A stretch of DNA of 64,000 nt from an archaeon (GTDB lineage: Archaea > Thermoplasmatota > Thermoplasmata > Methanomassiliicoccales > Methanomethylophilaceae), in assembly GCA_024399155.1 (NCBI GenBank), contig JAKSHX010000002.1, positions 1 to 64,000 of the forward strand, written 5' to 3'. The notes under the pieces are model-generated. The model made no database searches. It saw nothing but the letters and a program-made list of their open reading frames with translations, and was not told the origin of the DNA. The translations under genes were made by a program, and so were the position numbers. Shown here piece by piece: positions 25,882 to 35,328 of the stretch (position 1 is its first letter; each line of letters opens with the position of its first letter).

Positions 25882-26913
25882 TCAGCCTTTGACACCTTTG
25901 ACAAGTGCTTTGAGATTATCGGCTGAAATTAAAGCGGAAAGTCCGCATCCTGGAGAAACGATATTAAACCCAGCCGCAGAAACTCTCTTTCCTGCTGCCT
26001 CACAGTCCGCAGGTGTTCCCTGGAGAAGTGGGAAGACAACACCAACATTTCCAATAAGCGCAGTGCGCCCATTGACAATCTTGACTGCCTCGGCTGAATC
26101 TACCTTCTCTTCAATTGAAATACCGCTTACGCCTGTACTAATCATGTGGTCGATAATTGGTTTGGTGTCTCCGCAAATATGAAGGACACTGTACGCTCCA
26201 TCAACGCATGCAAGCGATTTCTTGACATATGACCCGGAATATTCCGTGAACATGTCAGGCGATAAGAGGTCGGTGGATGCCGAAGGCTCTGACATTTGGA
26301 CAATATCTGCTCCCGCATCAGTGAGTGCTTGTGAATAAACTTTGATGACAGGGTTAACTGCGTCTACCCACTCTTTGACTTTATCTGGATCCATCATAAT
26401 TCCGAAAATGAGATTTTCGGTAGAAACAAGGTGTCCTGCGAGTGTGAACGGCCCAGTATTTCCTGCAATAACTGCGTATTCTTTCCCGTACTTCTCTTTC
26501 ATAAGTCTGGTTGCCTCGATGATGCATGCTGGTCTACCACCCTTAATAAATTCCTCCGGGGACATAACGTTGTTGGGCTCATCATACACACCAGACATGG
26601 GGTCAAAATTAAATGGGTGCTTTTTGAGCATGGGTGTCCTGTCTTTTTTTCCGGGGTCAACTGCGCATCCAAGTCTTTCCGCTTCTGCCGTAAGACAGAA
26701 TGCAGATCTGACCGCTTCAAATCCGAAGACAGTTGCCTGCGCAGCTCCTAGTTCACACATCATCTTTGGATCTGAGTGAGCCTCAGGCCAGAACGTGTTT
26801 ATAGCATTCATTTGATCGATAGTCGCAGATTGTGTAAAAACCGCAACCGGGGGTCTATCGAGCTTCTCTAACTTCATTGCAGCAAGTACTCTTTCTCTTG
26901 GAGTCATTGTCAT
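25882..26913 (-). CDS. mtaA: methylcobamide:CoM methyltransferase (MtaA/MtbA/MtsA type)
   Basis: A 343-residue enzyme of the uroporphyrinogen-decarboxylase-like fold. It begins TPRERVLAAMKLEKLDRPPV and carries the zinc ligands of the family: His and Cys in LHICGDT and Cys in SPGCGLS. It moves the methyl group from a corrinoid protein to coenzyme M, giving the substrate of MCR. Which substrate branch it serves (methanol, methylamines or methyl sulfides) cannot be fixed from sequence by eye. The corrinoid protein and hydantoinase-family protein upstream on the same strand make it part of a methyl-transfer set. Start ATG 26913; a second ATG two codons later is possible. Confidence 0.9.
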   Translation of the reverse strand: MTMTPRERVLAAMKLEKLDRPPVAVFTQSATIDQMNAINTFWPEAHSDPKMMCELGAAQATVFGFEAVRSAFCLTAEAERLGCAVDPGKKDRTPMLKKHPFNFDPMSGVYDEPNNVMSPEEFIKGGRPACIIEATRLMKEKYGKEYAVIAGNTGPFTLAGHLVSTENLIFGIMMDPDKVKEWVDAVNPVIKVYSQALTDAGADIVQMSEPSASTDLLSPDMFTEYSGSYVKKSLACVDGAYSVLHICGDTKPIIDHMISTGVSGISIEEKVDSAEAVKIVNGRTALIGNVGVVFPLLQGTPADCEAAGKRVSAAGFNIVSPGCGLSALISADNLKALVKGVKG

Positions 26914-27025
26914 GATAATTTCTCCTGTACCGACATTGTTCTTTAGTTATAAAAACGTCAATGATGAAATTTTGAAAATGTTGATAAAATTAATAGTCGG
27001 AGACATAGAATGAATTTTTAAGATT

Positions 27026-29236
27026 TCATCTGCTTTCTGGTGGATCTCCGACGGCTCTGGAGATAATCTCTACAAAATTAACAGTGCCCGAAAGTCCCTC
27101 ATCATTATAGTCTCCGACTCCTCCTTCGCTTGCCATGTATGTCTTAATTTTAGACGATGTTACAATGTTTTTGGCACCAACATTCTTTAATTTATTCTCT
27201 AAATATGTTTCTAAACTACGGGAACATGACGATATAGCATTGCTCAAATGATTGTGATATGATGTGCCCATAAATGGGATAGTTGCAAGAAACCGATAGT
27301 CTGGCGTTGGGATAACATTTGCAGAAAGAGACTCTACAATTTTACTCGTAATTGCCCCTACTGCATTTCCTACATCGTTGTCCTCCGGGAATATAACCTC
27401 TGCACCAATCCTTTGATCGAGGTCTTCCATCATAAATCTAGATGGTGCCCCAATACCAATAATTGGAATGTTAAATTTGGATTTCATGTTCATGCTTTCA
27501 TTATGATGAAGTGTTATCATTCTTCTCAAAAGTATGTCGGATCCTTCACCGTGCCATTTCAGCATTTGGTCATCCAGCATCTTCGTCATTATTGCTTCTG
27601 CAACTTTGGTCTTAATTTCATCAAAAAGAGCTCTAGCAGCTTGTTTCTCAGTCATACCAGATTTTTCCGCTATTGCATGGATACCTGCACGAGAGCCTTC
27701 CGATAAACCAAGTTTGAAATCTCCACGATAAACCATGACATCCGTGGGAGTAAGTGATGACAACATGACTGCACCTTTCTTAACCAACGACGTGAGTTCG
27801 TCATCTATCACCCATAGACCTTCAACGGCATCTATGGCCTGCATTCTATCTAACACTCCTTTTCCATTAAGAGAGTTGTATACGCGGAGTTCTTTAGGTG
27901 TAAGATTCTTTTTTTCATAATTTGGAATTGCCTCATAATAGTCAAACACGTCAGTAAGCTCGATCCTTTTAGGAACCTCAGGGTTTTTCTCTGCAAGTAG
28001 ACATAATGGAATCACTCTTTCTGGACCGATCTTGAATAGGCCTTCTGACATCGAAATTCTAGAGTCACCACCCAAAGCCACAGTATACATATCCACGGCC
28101 TTAACGCGAGTTCTCCATTTACCAACAGATGCCCCATCAAACTGAATCTGCGGGTATCCCTCATCCATAATTGCTATATCTGTGGATGTGCCCCCGATGT
28201 CGACTATAACACAGTTTTCAAGTCCCGAAAGGACCTTGCCGCCCATTGCACTGGCGGCAGGACCGGAAAGTATAGTTTCGACTGGATATAGACATGCTTG
28301 ATCAACAGTCATGACTGACCCGTCCCCTTTATAAACCATTATGGGTGCGGTTATGCCCTTTTCCTTAAATGTCATTTTAACGTCGTTAAAGAACTTATTG
28401 ACCACGGAAATGAGTTTGGCGTTGAGAACGGCTGTTTCTGCTCTCGTATCAATTCCCAAAACGGCGGAGAGCTCATGCCCTGCCACCGTAGGAAGCCCAG
28501 TAAGTTGAATAGCGAGTTCCTTAACCTTTTTCTCTTGTGATGGATTCATGTTTGCAAATAGTCCTGATATTGCGATAGCATCAACCTCTTTTGCCATCTC
28601 TTGAACTGCATTTACAACTTCGTCTTTTGACATTGGGACCAATGGTCTTCCATGACTGTCACAACCACCTTTAACAATAATTTGTTTCTTTTCTCCAAAA
28701 TTAACAGCGTTCATTGGATTCCATCCGATAAGAATTAGACCGACGTCCCCTCCTTTGCCCTCAAGGATGGAATTTGTGGCCAGCGTGGTGGAGATCCCGA
28801 CCAATGAGATATCAGATGGGCATATATCAGATGCAGCAAAAACTGCGTCCACTGATTTGTATAATCCTATCGCGAGATTATCATGTGTAGTCCTGGACTT
28901 TCTTTTACACACAATTGAGTTGTTGTCAAGATCAACAATGACTGCATCTGTGAAAGTTCCCCCAGTATCAACTCCCAAGCCATATCTAGCAACAGATACC
29001 TTCTCATCGTTTTCAGAATAAGTGTCAGGTTCTACAAGACCTTCTCCTCTCACTAGTTTACCTAAATAACTGGATACCTTCTCCCTTTTTTTCGTCTCTG
29101 TGTTGTACCTAGTCGTTTGGAAATATACGTAATATGAATTGCCGGATTTTTTAACGTCAAAACACTTTCTTCCCGATTCTTTCTCTGTAGCGATCCAGTC
29201 CTTAACCCACTGATCAAATTCTTCACGCTTTACCAT
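27026..29236 (-). CDS. hydantoinase/oxoprolinase-family ASKHA protein with unusual N-terminal domain
   Basis: A 736-residue protein. The main part (from about residue 85) is a hydantoinase A/oxoprolinase ASKHA ATPase: GVDTGGTFTDAV at 88-99, STTLATNSILEG, ILSGPAASAMGG, VDIGGTSTDIA and a C-terminal GIGAPSR...GNAVGAI. Such proteins occur in methylamine and corrinoid operons, where a role in corrinoid reactivation has been suggested, but this is not RamA: no C-terminal iron-sulfur Cys sets are seen. Residues about 27-63 (YYVYFQTTRYNTETKKREKV, then YLGKL) resemble the small N-terminal domain of archaeal IS4/IS1634-type transposases. The gene is between the corrinoid protein and mtaA, all on the minus strand. 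Confidence 0.8.
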   Translation of the reverse strand: MVKREEFDQWVKDWIATEKESGRKCFDVKKSGNSYYVYFQTTRYNTETKKREKVSSYLGKLVRGEGLVEPDTYSENDEKVSVARYGLGVDTGGTFTDAVIVDLDNNSIVCKRKSRTTHDNLAIGLYKSVDAVFAASDICPSDISLVGISTTLATNSILEGKGGDVGLILIGWNPMNAVNFGEKKQIIVKGGCDSHGRPLVPMSKDEVVNAVQEMAKEVDAIAISGLFANMNPSQEKKVKELAIQLTGLPTVAGHELSAVLGIDTRAETAVLNAKLISVVNKFFNDVKMTFKEKGITAPIMVYKGDGSVMTVDQACLYPVETILSGPAASAMGGKVLSGLENCVIVDIGGTSTDIAIMDEGYPQIQFDGASVGKWRTRVKAVDMYTVALGGDSRISMSEGLFKIGPERVIPLCLLAEKNPEVPKRIELTDVFDYYEAIPNYEKKNLTPKELRVYNSLNGKGVLDRMQAIDAVEGLWVIDDELTSLVKKGAVMLSSLTPTDVMVYRGDFKLGLSEGSRAGIHAIAEKSGMTEKQAARALFDEIKTKVAEAIMTKMLDDQMLKWHGEGSDILLRRMITLHHNESMNMKSKFNIPIIGIGAPSRFMMEDLDQRIGAEVIFPEDNDVGNAVGAITSKIVESLSANVIPTPDYRFLATIPFMGTSYHNHLSNAISSCSRSLETYLENKLKNVGAKNIVTSSKIKTYMASEGGVGDYNDEGLSGTVNFVEIISRAVGDPPESR

Positions 29237-29433
29237 ATATACGTGACATCTAGAAATCTGTACATAAATATACCGTATAACTTTTACATAGCCCTTCAGA
29301 TGATACCGTATAACATTATTTTTTGGTAAATTGCAAAGTTCATAGTGAAAGTGTCTAAACTGTGTGGGGTTTGACGCTAGAAGGTGAATAGGTTTAAGGA
29401 AAAGGTTTGAACGACCTAATGGCTGTGGAGTGA

Positions 29434-30072
29434 TTAAATTCCAAGGAAATTAGATGCAACCTTAGAAGCTTCTACTGCGTCGTAAGACCAGCCATCTGCG
29501 CCAATCTGGTCAGCAAACTCTTTGGAGGTTGCTCCGCCACCAATCATCGTTTTAATTTTTCCTTTAAGGCCTTCCTCTGCAAGGATTTTCTCGCACTCTT
29601 TCATACCTGCGAGTGTAGGCGTCATCAACGTGGACTCTGCGATAATCTCCGCTCCCTCATCCTTTGCTTTCTGCACCATGTCCTTGATCGGAACATCTTT
29701 ACCCATGTCGAGAATCGTCAATCCGAGACCGGTAAGCATGGCTTTAACGATGTTTTTGCCGATGTCATGGACGTCTCCCTCAACAACTCCGATAACAACT
29801 TTTCCCTTCGTTGTGCCACCGGATCCAGTCAGCATGGGGAGAACGAGATTCAAGCCCATGTACAAGGTGTTGGCGGACAGAAGAACTTGTGGAAGGAAGT
29901 ATTGTTTTGAAGCGTATTTGTCACCGACGATTGCCATTGCCTTTGACAATCCATTAAAGATAATGTCTTTTGCGTCATGTCCGGCGTCGAGGCATTTCTG
30001 AGTGGCGTTCTTTCCCTCTTTGATTTTTCCAGTTACGACGATATCAATAAGTGCGTCCATTTCTTTGCTCAT
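29434..30072 (-). CDS. methyltransferase corrinoid protein (MtaC/MtbC/MtsB type)
   Basis: A 212-residue methyl carrier. Residues 1-85 are the four-helix cap (B12-binding-2), and residues 90-212 the Rossmann B12-binding domain with GDVHDIGKN, where His102 is the lower cobalt ligand, followed by the conserved Ser/Thr (ESTLMTPTL) and IGGGATS. It shuttles a methyl group from a substrate methyltransferase to MtaA. No MtaB, MtmB, MtbB or MttB gene is adjacent. Upstream is GGAGG 9 bases before ATG 30072, partly overlapped by a hairpin. It is the first gene of corrinoid protein-hydantoinase-mtaA. Confidence 0.93.
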   Translation of the reverse strand: MSKEMDALIDIVVTGKIKEGKNATQKCLDAGHDAKDIIFNGLSKAMAIVGDKYASKQYFLPQVLLSANTLYMGLNLVLPMLTGSGGTTKGKVVIGVVEGDVHDIGKNIVKAMLTGLGLTILDMGKDVPIKDMVQKAKDEGAEIIAESTLMTPTLAGMKECEKILAEEGLKGKIKTMIGGGATSKEFADQIGADGWSYDAVEASKVASNFLGI

Positions 30073-30083
30073 TATTATTCCTC

Positions 30084-30099
30084 CACCTCATGAGAGGTG
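30084..30099 (-). promoter_or_regulatory. hairpin at the ribosome site of the corrinoid protein gene
   Basis: CACCTC-TCAT-GAGGTG on the minus strand: a perfect 6-bp stem. The last stem base touches the GGAGG ribosome site (30080-30084), so the element could affect initiation. Confidence 0.4.
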
Positions 30100-30215
30100 A
30101 TAGATGTCGATTTATATTCTCAATATTAAAAACATCGATGGATGGATTATATATCCAATATATATTTACACATTTTTATCAGATTATTTGTAATGTTTTG
30201 TTTCTGCTAACTATA

Positions 30216-30941
30216 TTATAAATTGATGTTCTCGACTTCGCTTAATTTACCTAGCATAAAAATTCCGAACTCAGATATACCATAAACGTCGGCATTCATG
30301 ACATTTGCTCCTTTACATGCAGGAGACATAAATGTTTCAGGTCCGGCTAGAGAAAGGTCAGTGCCCGACGACAAAGGACTAAACGGAGGTATTACTATTA
30401 TTCCTTCTTCTTTCATGTGTAGAAAACATTGGATTTTCATACTTCCACTTGTTGGTCCGGTGATTCTCACCGATGGATGCTCATGCCCAATTATTACAGG
30501 TCTCTTTCCACTGTCAATGTGTCCATGTTCCATTCTAAAACCGCATAAATCTACGTAATCTACCACCTTAATGTTCATATCATACAAAATATTCTGAAGA
30601 AAGTTGTCATGATTTCCTTTCACTACTATAACATCAACCGCATTTTCAAGAAGCTCAATTATCCGATGTATTTCCTCCCTTCCTTCATGTCTGCTACGCT
30701 TAAAGTCGTGCTTTATGTCCCCCAGTAAAACAACTCTTTTAGGCTCATACCTAGATATTATAAGATTCAAACCTTCTTTTACGGATTCCGTGTTCATTCG
30801 AGGAATGTACACCCCCTCATCCTCAAGCGCTTTCTCATAGCCAATGTGTAAATCTCCTAAAACTACAGTTGGTCCATCACTTAAAAAAAGACATCGATCA
30901 GTAGTAATCTTCACACCCGGCAATATCTCGGCTGAGTCCAT
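30216..30941 (-). CDS. metallophosphoesterase (DNA-repair/ligase-associated type)
   Basis: A 241-residue calcineurin-like phosphoesterase. Metal-binding motifs: LGDLHIGYE (GDxH), LLGDIKHD (GDxxHD-like), VKGNHDN (GNHD), MEHGHID and IGHEHPS (GHxH). This is the small archaeal group related to DNA ligase/helicase-associated phosphoesterases, which act as nucleases or on cyclic phosphates. It is divergent from an exonuclease and a DHH phosphoesterase gene starting at 31020, consistent with nucleic-acid metabolism. Confidence 0.8.
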   Translation of the reverse strand: MDSAEILPGVKITTDRCLFLSDGPTVVLGDLHIGYEKALEDEGVYIPRMNTESVKEGLNLIISRYEPKRVVLLGDIKHDFKRSRHEGREEIHRIIELLENAVDVIVVKGNHDNFLQNILYDMNIKVVDYVDLCGFRMEHGHIDSGKRPVIIGHEHPSVRITGPTSGSMKIQCFLHMKEEGIIVIPPFSPLSSGTDLSLAGPETFMSPACKGANVMNADVYGISEFGIFMLGKLSEVENINL

Positions 30942-31019
30942 GATAAAGCTAATGGCTACATCGTAAAAAATAGGTGGCTTTCAATTAATTTTTATTTTTC
31001 TTTGTCATTGCGATAATTA

Positions 31020-31781
31020 ATGATTGAGAGTACGTTTCAAATATTACCTGGTATCGGACCAAAAAAAGAAAAAAGTATTTGGGAGTCTGGTGTCCTCAAT
31101 TGGGATGATTTTCTGAAGTCTGATTGCGTATGTAGGTTATCAAAAGATCGAAAAAATGTTTACGATTCTCACATTGAAGAAGCTAAAAAATTTTTGGAAA
31201 AGGGAGATGGCTTAAAACTCTGTGCTCTTCTTAGTGGAGGGGAGGAGTGGAGGCTTTTTAACAAATTTCGTAACGACGTTGCGTATCTTGATATCGAAAC
31301 TGATGGATCAGTAGGTCAAATTGTTACTGTAATGACAATACATAGGAAAAGAGGCACAATCACGCTTACACGCGGCATTAACCTCAACGCTAATGCGATA
31401 ACAGATGCGTTAGCTGGGTCAAAAATGCTGGTTACATTCAATGGCAAATGTTTTGATGTGCCAGTGCTTAAATCCAATTTTTGTAAAATAAATTTAAACA
31501 TACCGCACTTTGATCTTAGACAAGGATGTAAGAAAATAGGTCTAACCGGTGGACTAAAATCAATTGAAAAAAGACTGAATATAATAAGGAAAGACGATAT
31601 TTCTGACATGGATGGAATGGCTGCCATATCCCTCTGGATGGACTGGAAAAAAAATAGAAATCACAACGCACTCAGACTCCTTACGGAATATAATCGTGCA
31701 GATACAATCAACCTGGAAATGGTCGCCGACATCGTCTATAACAGATTGGTGAGAGAATATGCTGGGTTCAGGTATCTCTGA
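31020..31781 (+). CDS. RNase H-like 3'-5' exonuclease (YprB type) with HhH-like N terminus
   Basis: A 253-residue protein. The N terminus LPGIGPKKEKSIWESG looks like a helix-hairpin-helix element for DNA binding. The exonuclease domain has YLDIETDG (DE of exo I), TFNGKCFDVPVL (exo II) and EYNRADTINLE (exo III Asp), so the acidic catalytic residues are in place. It fits the YprB/ribonuclease H-like family. It overlaps the next gene (DHH phosphoesterase) by 23 bases, so the pair is cotranscribed and likely acts together on nucleic acids. Confidence 0.75.
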   Translation: MIESTFQILPGIGPKKEKSIWESGVLNWDDFLKSDCVCRLSKDRKNVYDSHIEEAKKFLEKGDGLKLCALLSGGEEWRLFNKFRNDVAYLDIETDGSVGQIVTVMTIHRKRGTITLTRGINLNANAITDALAGSKMLVTFNGKCFDVPVLKSNFCKINLNIPHFDLRQGCKKIGLTGGLKSIEKRLNIIRKDDISDMDGMAAISLWMDWKKNRNHNALRLLTEYNRADTINLEMVADIVYNRLVREYAGFRYL

Positions 31782-33171
31782 ACCATTTCAAAAAAGCGTT
31801 GACAGGGCAGCTAGACGTATAAGATCTGCAAATAATTTCCTTATTGTAGCACATGTTGACGCTGATGGTATCTCTTCGGCAGCGATAGCCACAGAAACTT
31901 GTAGGCGCTTAGGAAAAGACTATGATTTGGTCTTTGCCAAAAAAATGGACAAAATAACTATCCAAACAATAAACGAGAGTACCATGGACCTTGTTTGGAT
32001 TGTAGATCTTGGAAGTGGATATCTTACATCATACACTCGTGATAATATCGTAATTACAGACCACCACGTGCCGCATCCTGAGTGGAAAACTAATCAAAAG
32101 AAGATCGATTTATTCCGGACAATAGAACACGTGAATCTTTGCGACTACGGTATGAATGGTTCCGTAGATGGGTGTGGAGCCAGTATGACATATCTTGTAT
32201 CCAAGGCCGTGAACAGTTATAACATTGATTTGGCATATCTTTCAGTTATAGGCGCATGCGGCGATATACAAGACCGTATCAGAAATAAGTTGTCAGGAAT
32301 TAACGCCCTGACGCTAAAAGATGCTGTAGACAACGGAGACGTCGCAGTAGTAAAAGACCTAAGATTTTTTGGAAGGGAGACTAGACCTATTATCCAATAT
32401 TTCCAGTACAGTGGAGAAATTGAAATTCTAGGAATTACTAACAATAATATTGCTTGCAATAAACTGATGGCTACTCATAATATCCCCTTAAAAATAGATG
32501 GTAAATTGACGGTATGGAATGATCTCACTAATGAACAAAAAAGCGAGGTAGTAACGGATGTGTTAAAACTTATTGATCCGAAAGATGTCGATACTGTGTA
32601 TAATGACGTATACACTTTGCCTCGTTTCCCCAAAGATGGAGGACTAAGGGATGCTAACGAGTTCGCCACTTTGCTAAATTCATGCGGGAAATATGATGAT
32701 GCGCCTATCGGTGTGAGGATATGCTTCGGTGATAAGTCTGCTATAAAAGAAGCAAAAAATAATCGTTCTGATCACAGAAAAAGCATTTCTGAGGCACTAC
32801 AATTTGTCAGGCAGAACAACTTGGTACACATTAAAAAATACATTCAATACTTTGACTCTGGTAATTTGATTAAAGATACCGTGATAGGTACTGTATCAGG
32901 GATGATACTTAATACTCCCGGTTTCAAAAAAGACGTACCAATAATTGCCTTTGCAGATTCTGATGACGGTATTAAGGTTTCTGCGAGAGCAAATAGAAGA
33001 CTTGGGGAGATGGGATTAGATTTATCCGTGATTATGTTCGAAGCGTCAAGTGCCGTGGGAGGTTACGGAGGAGGTCACAATGTGGCTGCTGGGGCAACCA
33101 TCCCTGCTGACAAAAAGGAAAAATTTCTCGAGATTGTAGAAAATATGGTTCATTCTCAACTATTTAAGTAA
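31759..33171 (+). CDS. DHH-family phosphoesterase, archaeal RecJ-like
   Basis: A 470-residue protein. DHH-domain motifs: AHVDADGISS (Asp34, Asp36), VDLGSG, ITDHHVPHP (DHH) and IGACGDIQDR; the C-terminal DHHA1 domain has GGYGGGHNVAAGATI. In archaea such RecJ-like proteins are 5'-3' or 3'-5' exonucleases on ssDNA or RNA, some bound to the replicative helicase (GAN/HAN). The preceding exonuclease gene overlaps it by 23 bases. Its end overlaps the convergent argF by 12 bases. Confidence 0.85.
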   Translation: MLGSGISEPFQKSVDRAARRIRSANNFLIVAHVDADGISSAAIATETCRRLGKDYDLVFAKKMDKITIQTINESTMDLVWIVDLGSGYLTSYTRDNIVITDHHVPHPEWKTNQKKIDLFRTIEHVNLCDYGMNGSVDGCGASMTYLVSKAVNSYNIDLAYLSVIGACGDIQDRIRNKLSGINALTLKDAVDNGDVAVVKDLRFFGRETRPIIQYFQYSGEIEILGITNNNIACNKLMATHNIPLKIDGKLTVWNDLTNEQKSEVVTDVLKLIDPKDVDTVYNDVYTLPRFPKDGGLRDANEFATLLNSCGKYDDAPIGVRICFGDKSAIKEAKNNRSDHRKSISEALQFVRQNNLVHIKKYIQYFDSGNLIKDTVIGTVSGMILNTPGFKKDVPIIAFADSDDGIKVSARANRRLGEMGLDLSVIMFEASSAVGGYGGGHNVAAGATIPADKKEKFLEIVENMVHSQLFK

Positions 33172-34074
33172 TGCATACAATATCGCTTTCTGCGCATGTA
33201 GACGGTTTTCTGCCTGATCAAAAACTACGCTCTGAGGCCCTTCGATAACCTCGTTGGTGATTTCTTGGCCACGATGACAGGGAAGACAGTGCATTACGAT
33301 ACAATCGGGTTTTGCAATGGACAGTAATTTGCTGTTAATTTGGTACATATGGAATATTTTTGTTGCCATCTCTATCGACGTATCATCTCCCATAGATATC
33401 CATGTGTCTGTGTATAGAACGTCTGCACCCTTACATGCTTCTCCCGGTTCATGTGATACAAGGATACTACTTCCATTTGTATTGGCGACGCGTGTAGCTT
33501 CAAGTAGGATTTCTGCATTAGGCATCCGTACCGCAGGGCAACATGCGATCATATCCATTCCCATTATAGCACATGCATAAAGTAACGAATTACATACGTT
33601 ATTTCCATCTCCAACATAAACTAGCTTCTTTCCCTTAAACGAACCAAGTTTTTCTTTAATCGTCAACATGTCTGCGAGTGCCTGACATGGGTGTTCGAGG
33701 TTGTCAAGCCCACTAATAACTGGCACCGTTGCAATTTCTCCAATTCTATCCATAACTTTGTAATCAAGTGCTCGGTACATTATACCATGAACAAACTTAC
33801 TCATAACCCTGGCTGTATCCTCAACGGTCTCACCATGTCCCATCTGCATCTCGTTTGACGCAATGTACACCGGTGTCCCTCCGAGTTCACTCATTGCAAC
33901 ATGGAAAGAGATACGCGTTCTTGTGCTAGGTTTCTCAAATATCATAGCCAAAGTTTTTCCTTTCAATGGTTCACCATGATTTCCACGCTCAGCCTTAAGT
34001 TTAGCCGCCAATTCAACAAGTTGGGGCATATCATCTTTCATATCTAAGACTGAAATAATATTACGTTTTGTCAT
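33160..34074 (-). CDS. argF: ornithine carbamoyltransferase
   Basis: A 304-residue anabolic enzyme that makes citrulline from ornithine and carbamoyl phosphate in arginine synthesis. Motifs: KPSTRTRISF (carbamoyl-phosphate loop), LEHPCQALAD, YVGDGNNVCNS, DTWISMGDD (an SMG-type ornithine loop) and HCLPCHRG. All binding residues are present and the length is standard. It is a single gene with no other arg gene beside it. Confidence 0.95.
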   Translation of the reverse strand: MTKRNIISVLDMKDDMPQLVELAAKLKAERGNHGEPLKGKTLAMIFEKPSTRTRISFHVAMSELGGTPVYIASNEMQMGHGETVEDTARVMSKFVHGIMYRALDYKVMDRIGEIATVPVISGLDNLEHPCQALADMLTIKEKLGSFKGKKLVYVGDGNNVCNSLLYACAIMGMDMIACCPAVRMPNAEILLEATRVANTNGSSILVSHEPGEACKGADVLYTDTWISMGDDTSIEMATKIFHMYQINSKLLSIAKPDCIVMHCLPCHRGQEITNEVIEGPQSVVFDQAENRLHAQKAILYALLK

Positions 34075-34176
34075 AAAATACGATTTTGGTACCTATTAAT
34101 AAAATTTGTCTGATAGTATAACCGTATTCCATTATGACCGTGCCAGATATCTAACATAAAAATATAACATTTAATT

Positions 34177-35328
34177 TTAAGATGTTTTCACTTTTGAAAC
34201 ATCTTTTTGAATAATGTGCATGTTTTTAAAGACAATGTACAAAATCATAACAACAATAATGTTGCGCATGAAAATAATTATCATACCTAAATCGTCAATA
34301 TTTGCACCACCGTGCAATATTCCGATGTTGTATGTAAATTCCGCCTGAGTCATTATAAATGATGCTACAGTAAGTTTAAACAATGCATTATTGAACATGT
34401 TATTTTCTAACATCAAGATAAATACTATCGGCGGTACCACCCATATGAGGTACTGTGCCGAAAACACTTTTCCCACTAGTATAAAAATGAATATAATGGC
34501 AACAATTGCATTCCCTACCGCTTTTGGTTCTCTCTTGATGTCAGTTTTGCGGTATGAATACAAAAAGTAAAAGCAAACTGAAACTGTACAGATTACCATT
34601 ATAGGTGTAAGATATCCAACCACAAAATCAGGTATAGAACCTACCAAATTATCAGAACCAAAATTTCCTGGGTCATTAGCAGATGTTTTTGTTGCTTTGG
34701 TCAATCCCATAATCACCAATAAATAAATCAATGATGCTGCGAAACTCTCTATGTGCAAAGGACGACACAAGTGATAGTTAAAAAAGTTGTAGAACATTTC
34801 CGGCTTTACAATCGTTACTGGTATCATGACTGCTAGTGTGGTAGCAATAACTACTAACGCCCCTTTAGCAACGTTGTTCCATTCTCTCTTTGCTGCAAAA
34901 AGGAAAAAATATATCATACAAAACATCGCGGGGTATAGCTTTGTCATCACCCCAATAGTTATCAAAATAAACGCATACGCGTATCTGTTCTTCACAAAAT
35001 AATAAAAAGAGACGAGCGTCAACACCGTAGGAAAAATATCATATCTATCCGTAACAAATTCGAGGAGGAGCATCATCAAGGTGGAGTATGCTAACATGGC
35101 ATTTTTGCGATTTTTGCCAAAGTGTTCTGCCAATTTATCAGTGTAAATGAGACCGATAATCAAGAACACAAGAACTTCGATGACATAGTACACTTCATAC
35201 GTTTCAGCAGTCTGACCGAATATTCCAGGCACAGCCATGAACACTAACGAAAATGGAGGATATTCCATGTTCGGAATTACTCCTCTAAAAAGGGGCTCTA
35301 TATTTTTCCAATAGCGGTCATTTATCAC
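34177..35328 (-). CDS. GT-C membrane glycosyltransferase-like protein (GT87/DUF2029 type), N terminus uncertain
   Basis: A polytopic membrane protein with about nine hydrophobic helices. The segment DRYWKNIEPLFRGVIPNMEYPPFS matches the Y..G..P..YPP region after the first helix in DUF2029/GT87 polyprenol-phosphate-mannose-dependent transferases. From GTG 35328 the protein has 383 residues and lacks the first helix. The same frame stays open upstream to 35472 and encodes a good helix (LSVAFTLACIGFLITIFAF), but has no ATG, GTG or TTG there. Either an unusual start is used or the 5' end has been damaged. Acceptor unknown. Confidence 0.65.
   Translation of the reverse strand: MINDRYWKNIEPLFRGVIPNMEYPPFSLVFMAVPGIFGQTAETYEVYYVIEVLVFLIIGLIYTDKLAEHFGKNRKNAMLAYSTLMMLLLEFVTDRYDIFPTVLTLVSFYYFVKNRYAYAFILITIGVMTKLYPAMFCMIYFFLFAAKREWNNVAKGALVVIATTLAVMIPVTIVKPEMFYNFFNYHLCRPLHIESFAASLIYLLVIMGLTKATKTSANDPGNFGSDNLVGSIPDFVVGYLTPIMVICTVSVCFYFLYSYRKTDIKREPKAVGNAIVAIIFIFILVGKVFSAQYLIWVVPPIVFILMLENNMFNNALFKLTVASFIMTQAEFTYNIGILHGGANIDDLGMIIIFMRNIIVVMILYIVFKNMHIIQKDVSKVKTS

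Noticed and set aside
25882-30072. Pyrrolysine-dependent methylamine operon
   Set aside because: No mtmB, mtbB, mttB or pyl genes are present, and TAG is used as an ordinary gene end in the window (for example at 704-706, 1545 region of sufB end and polC end).
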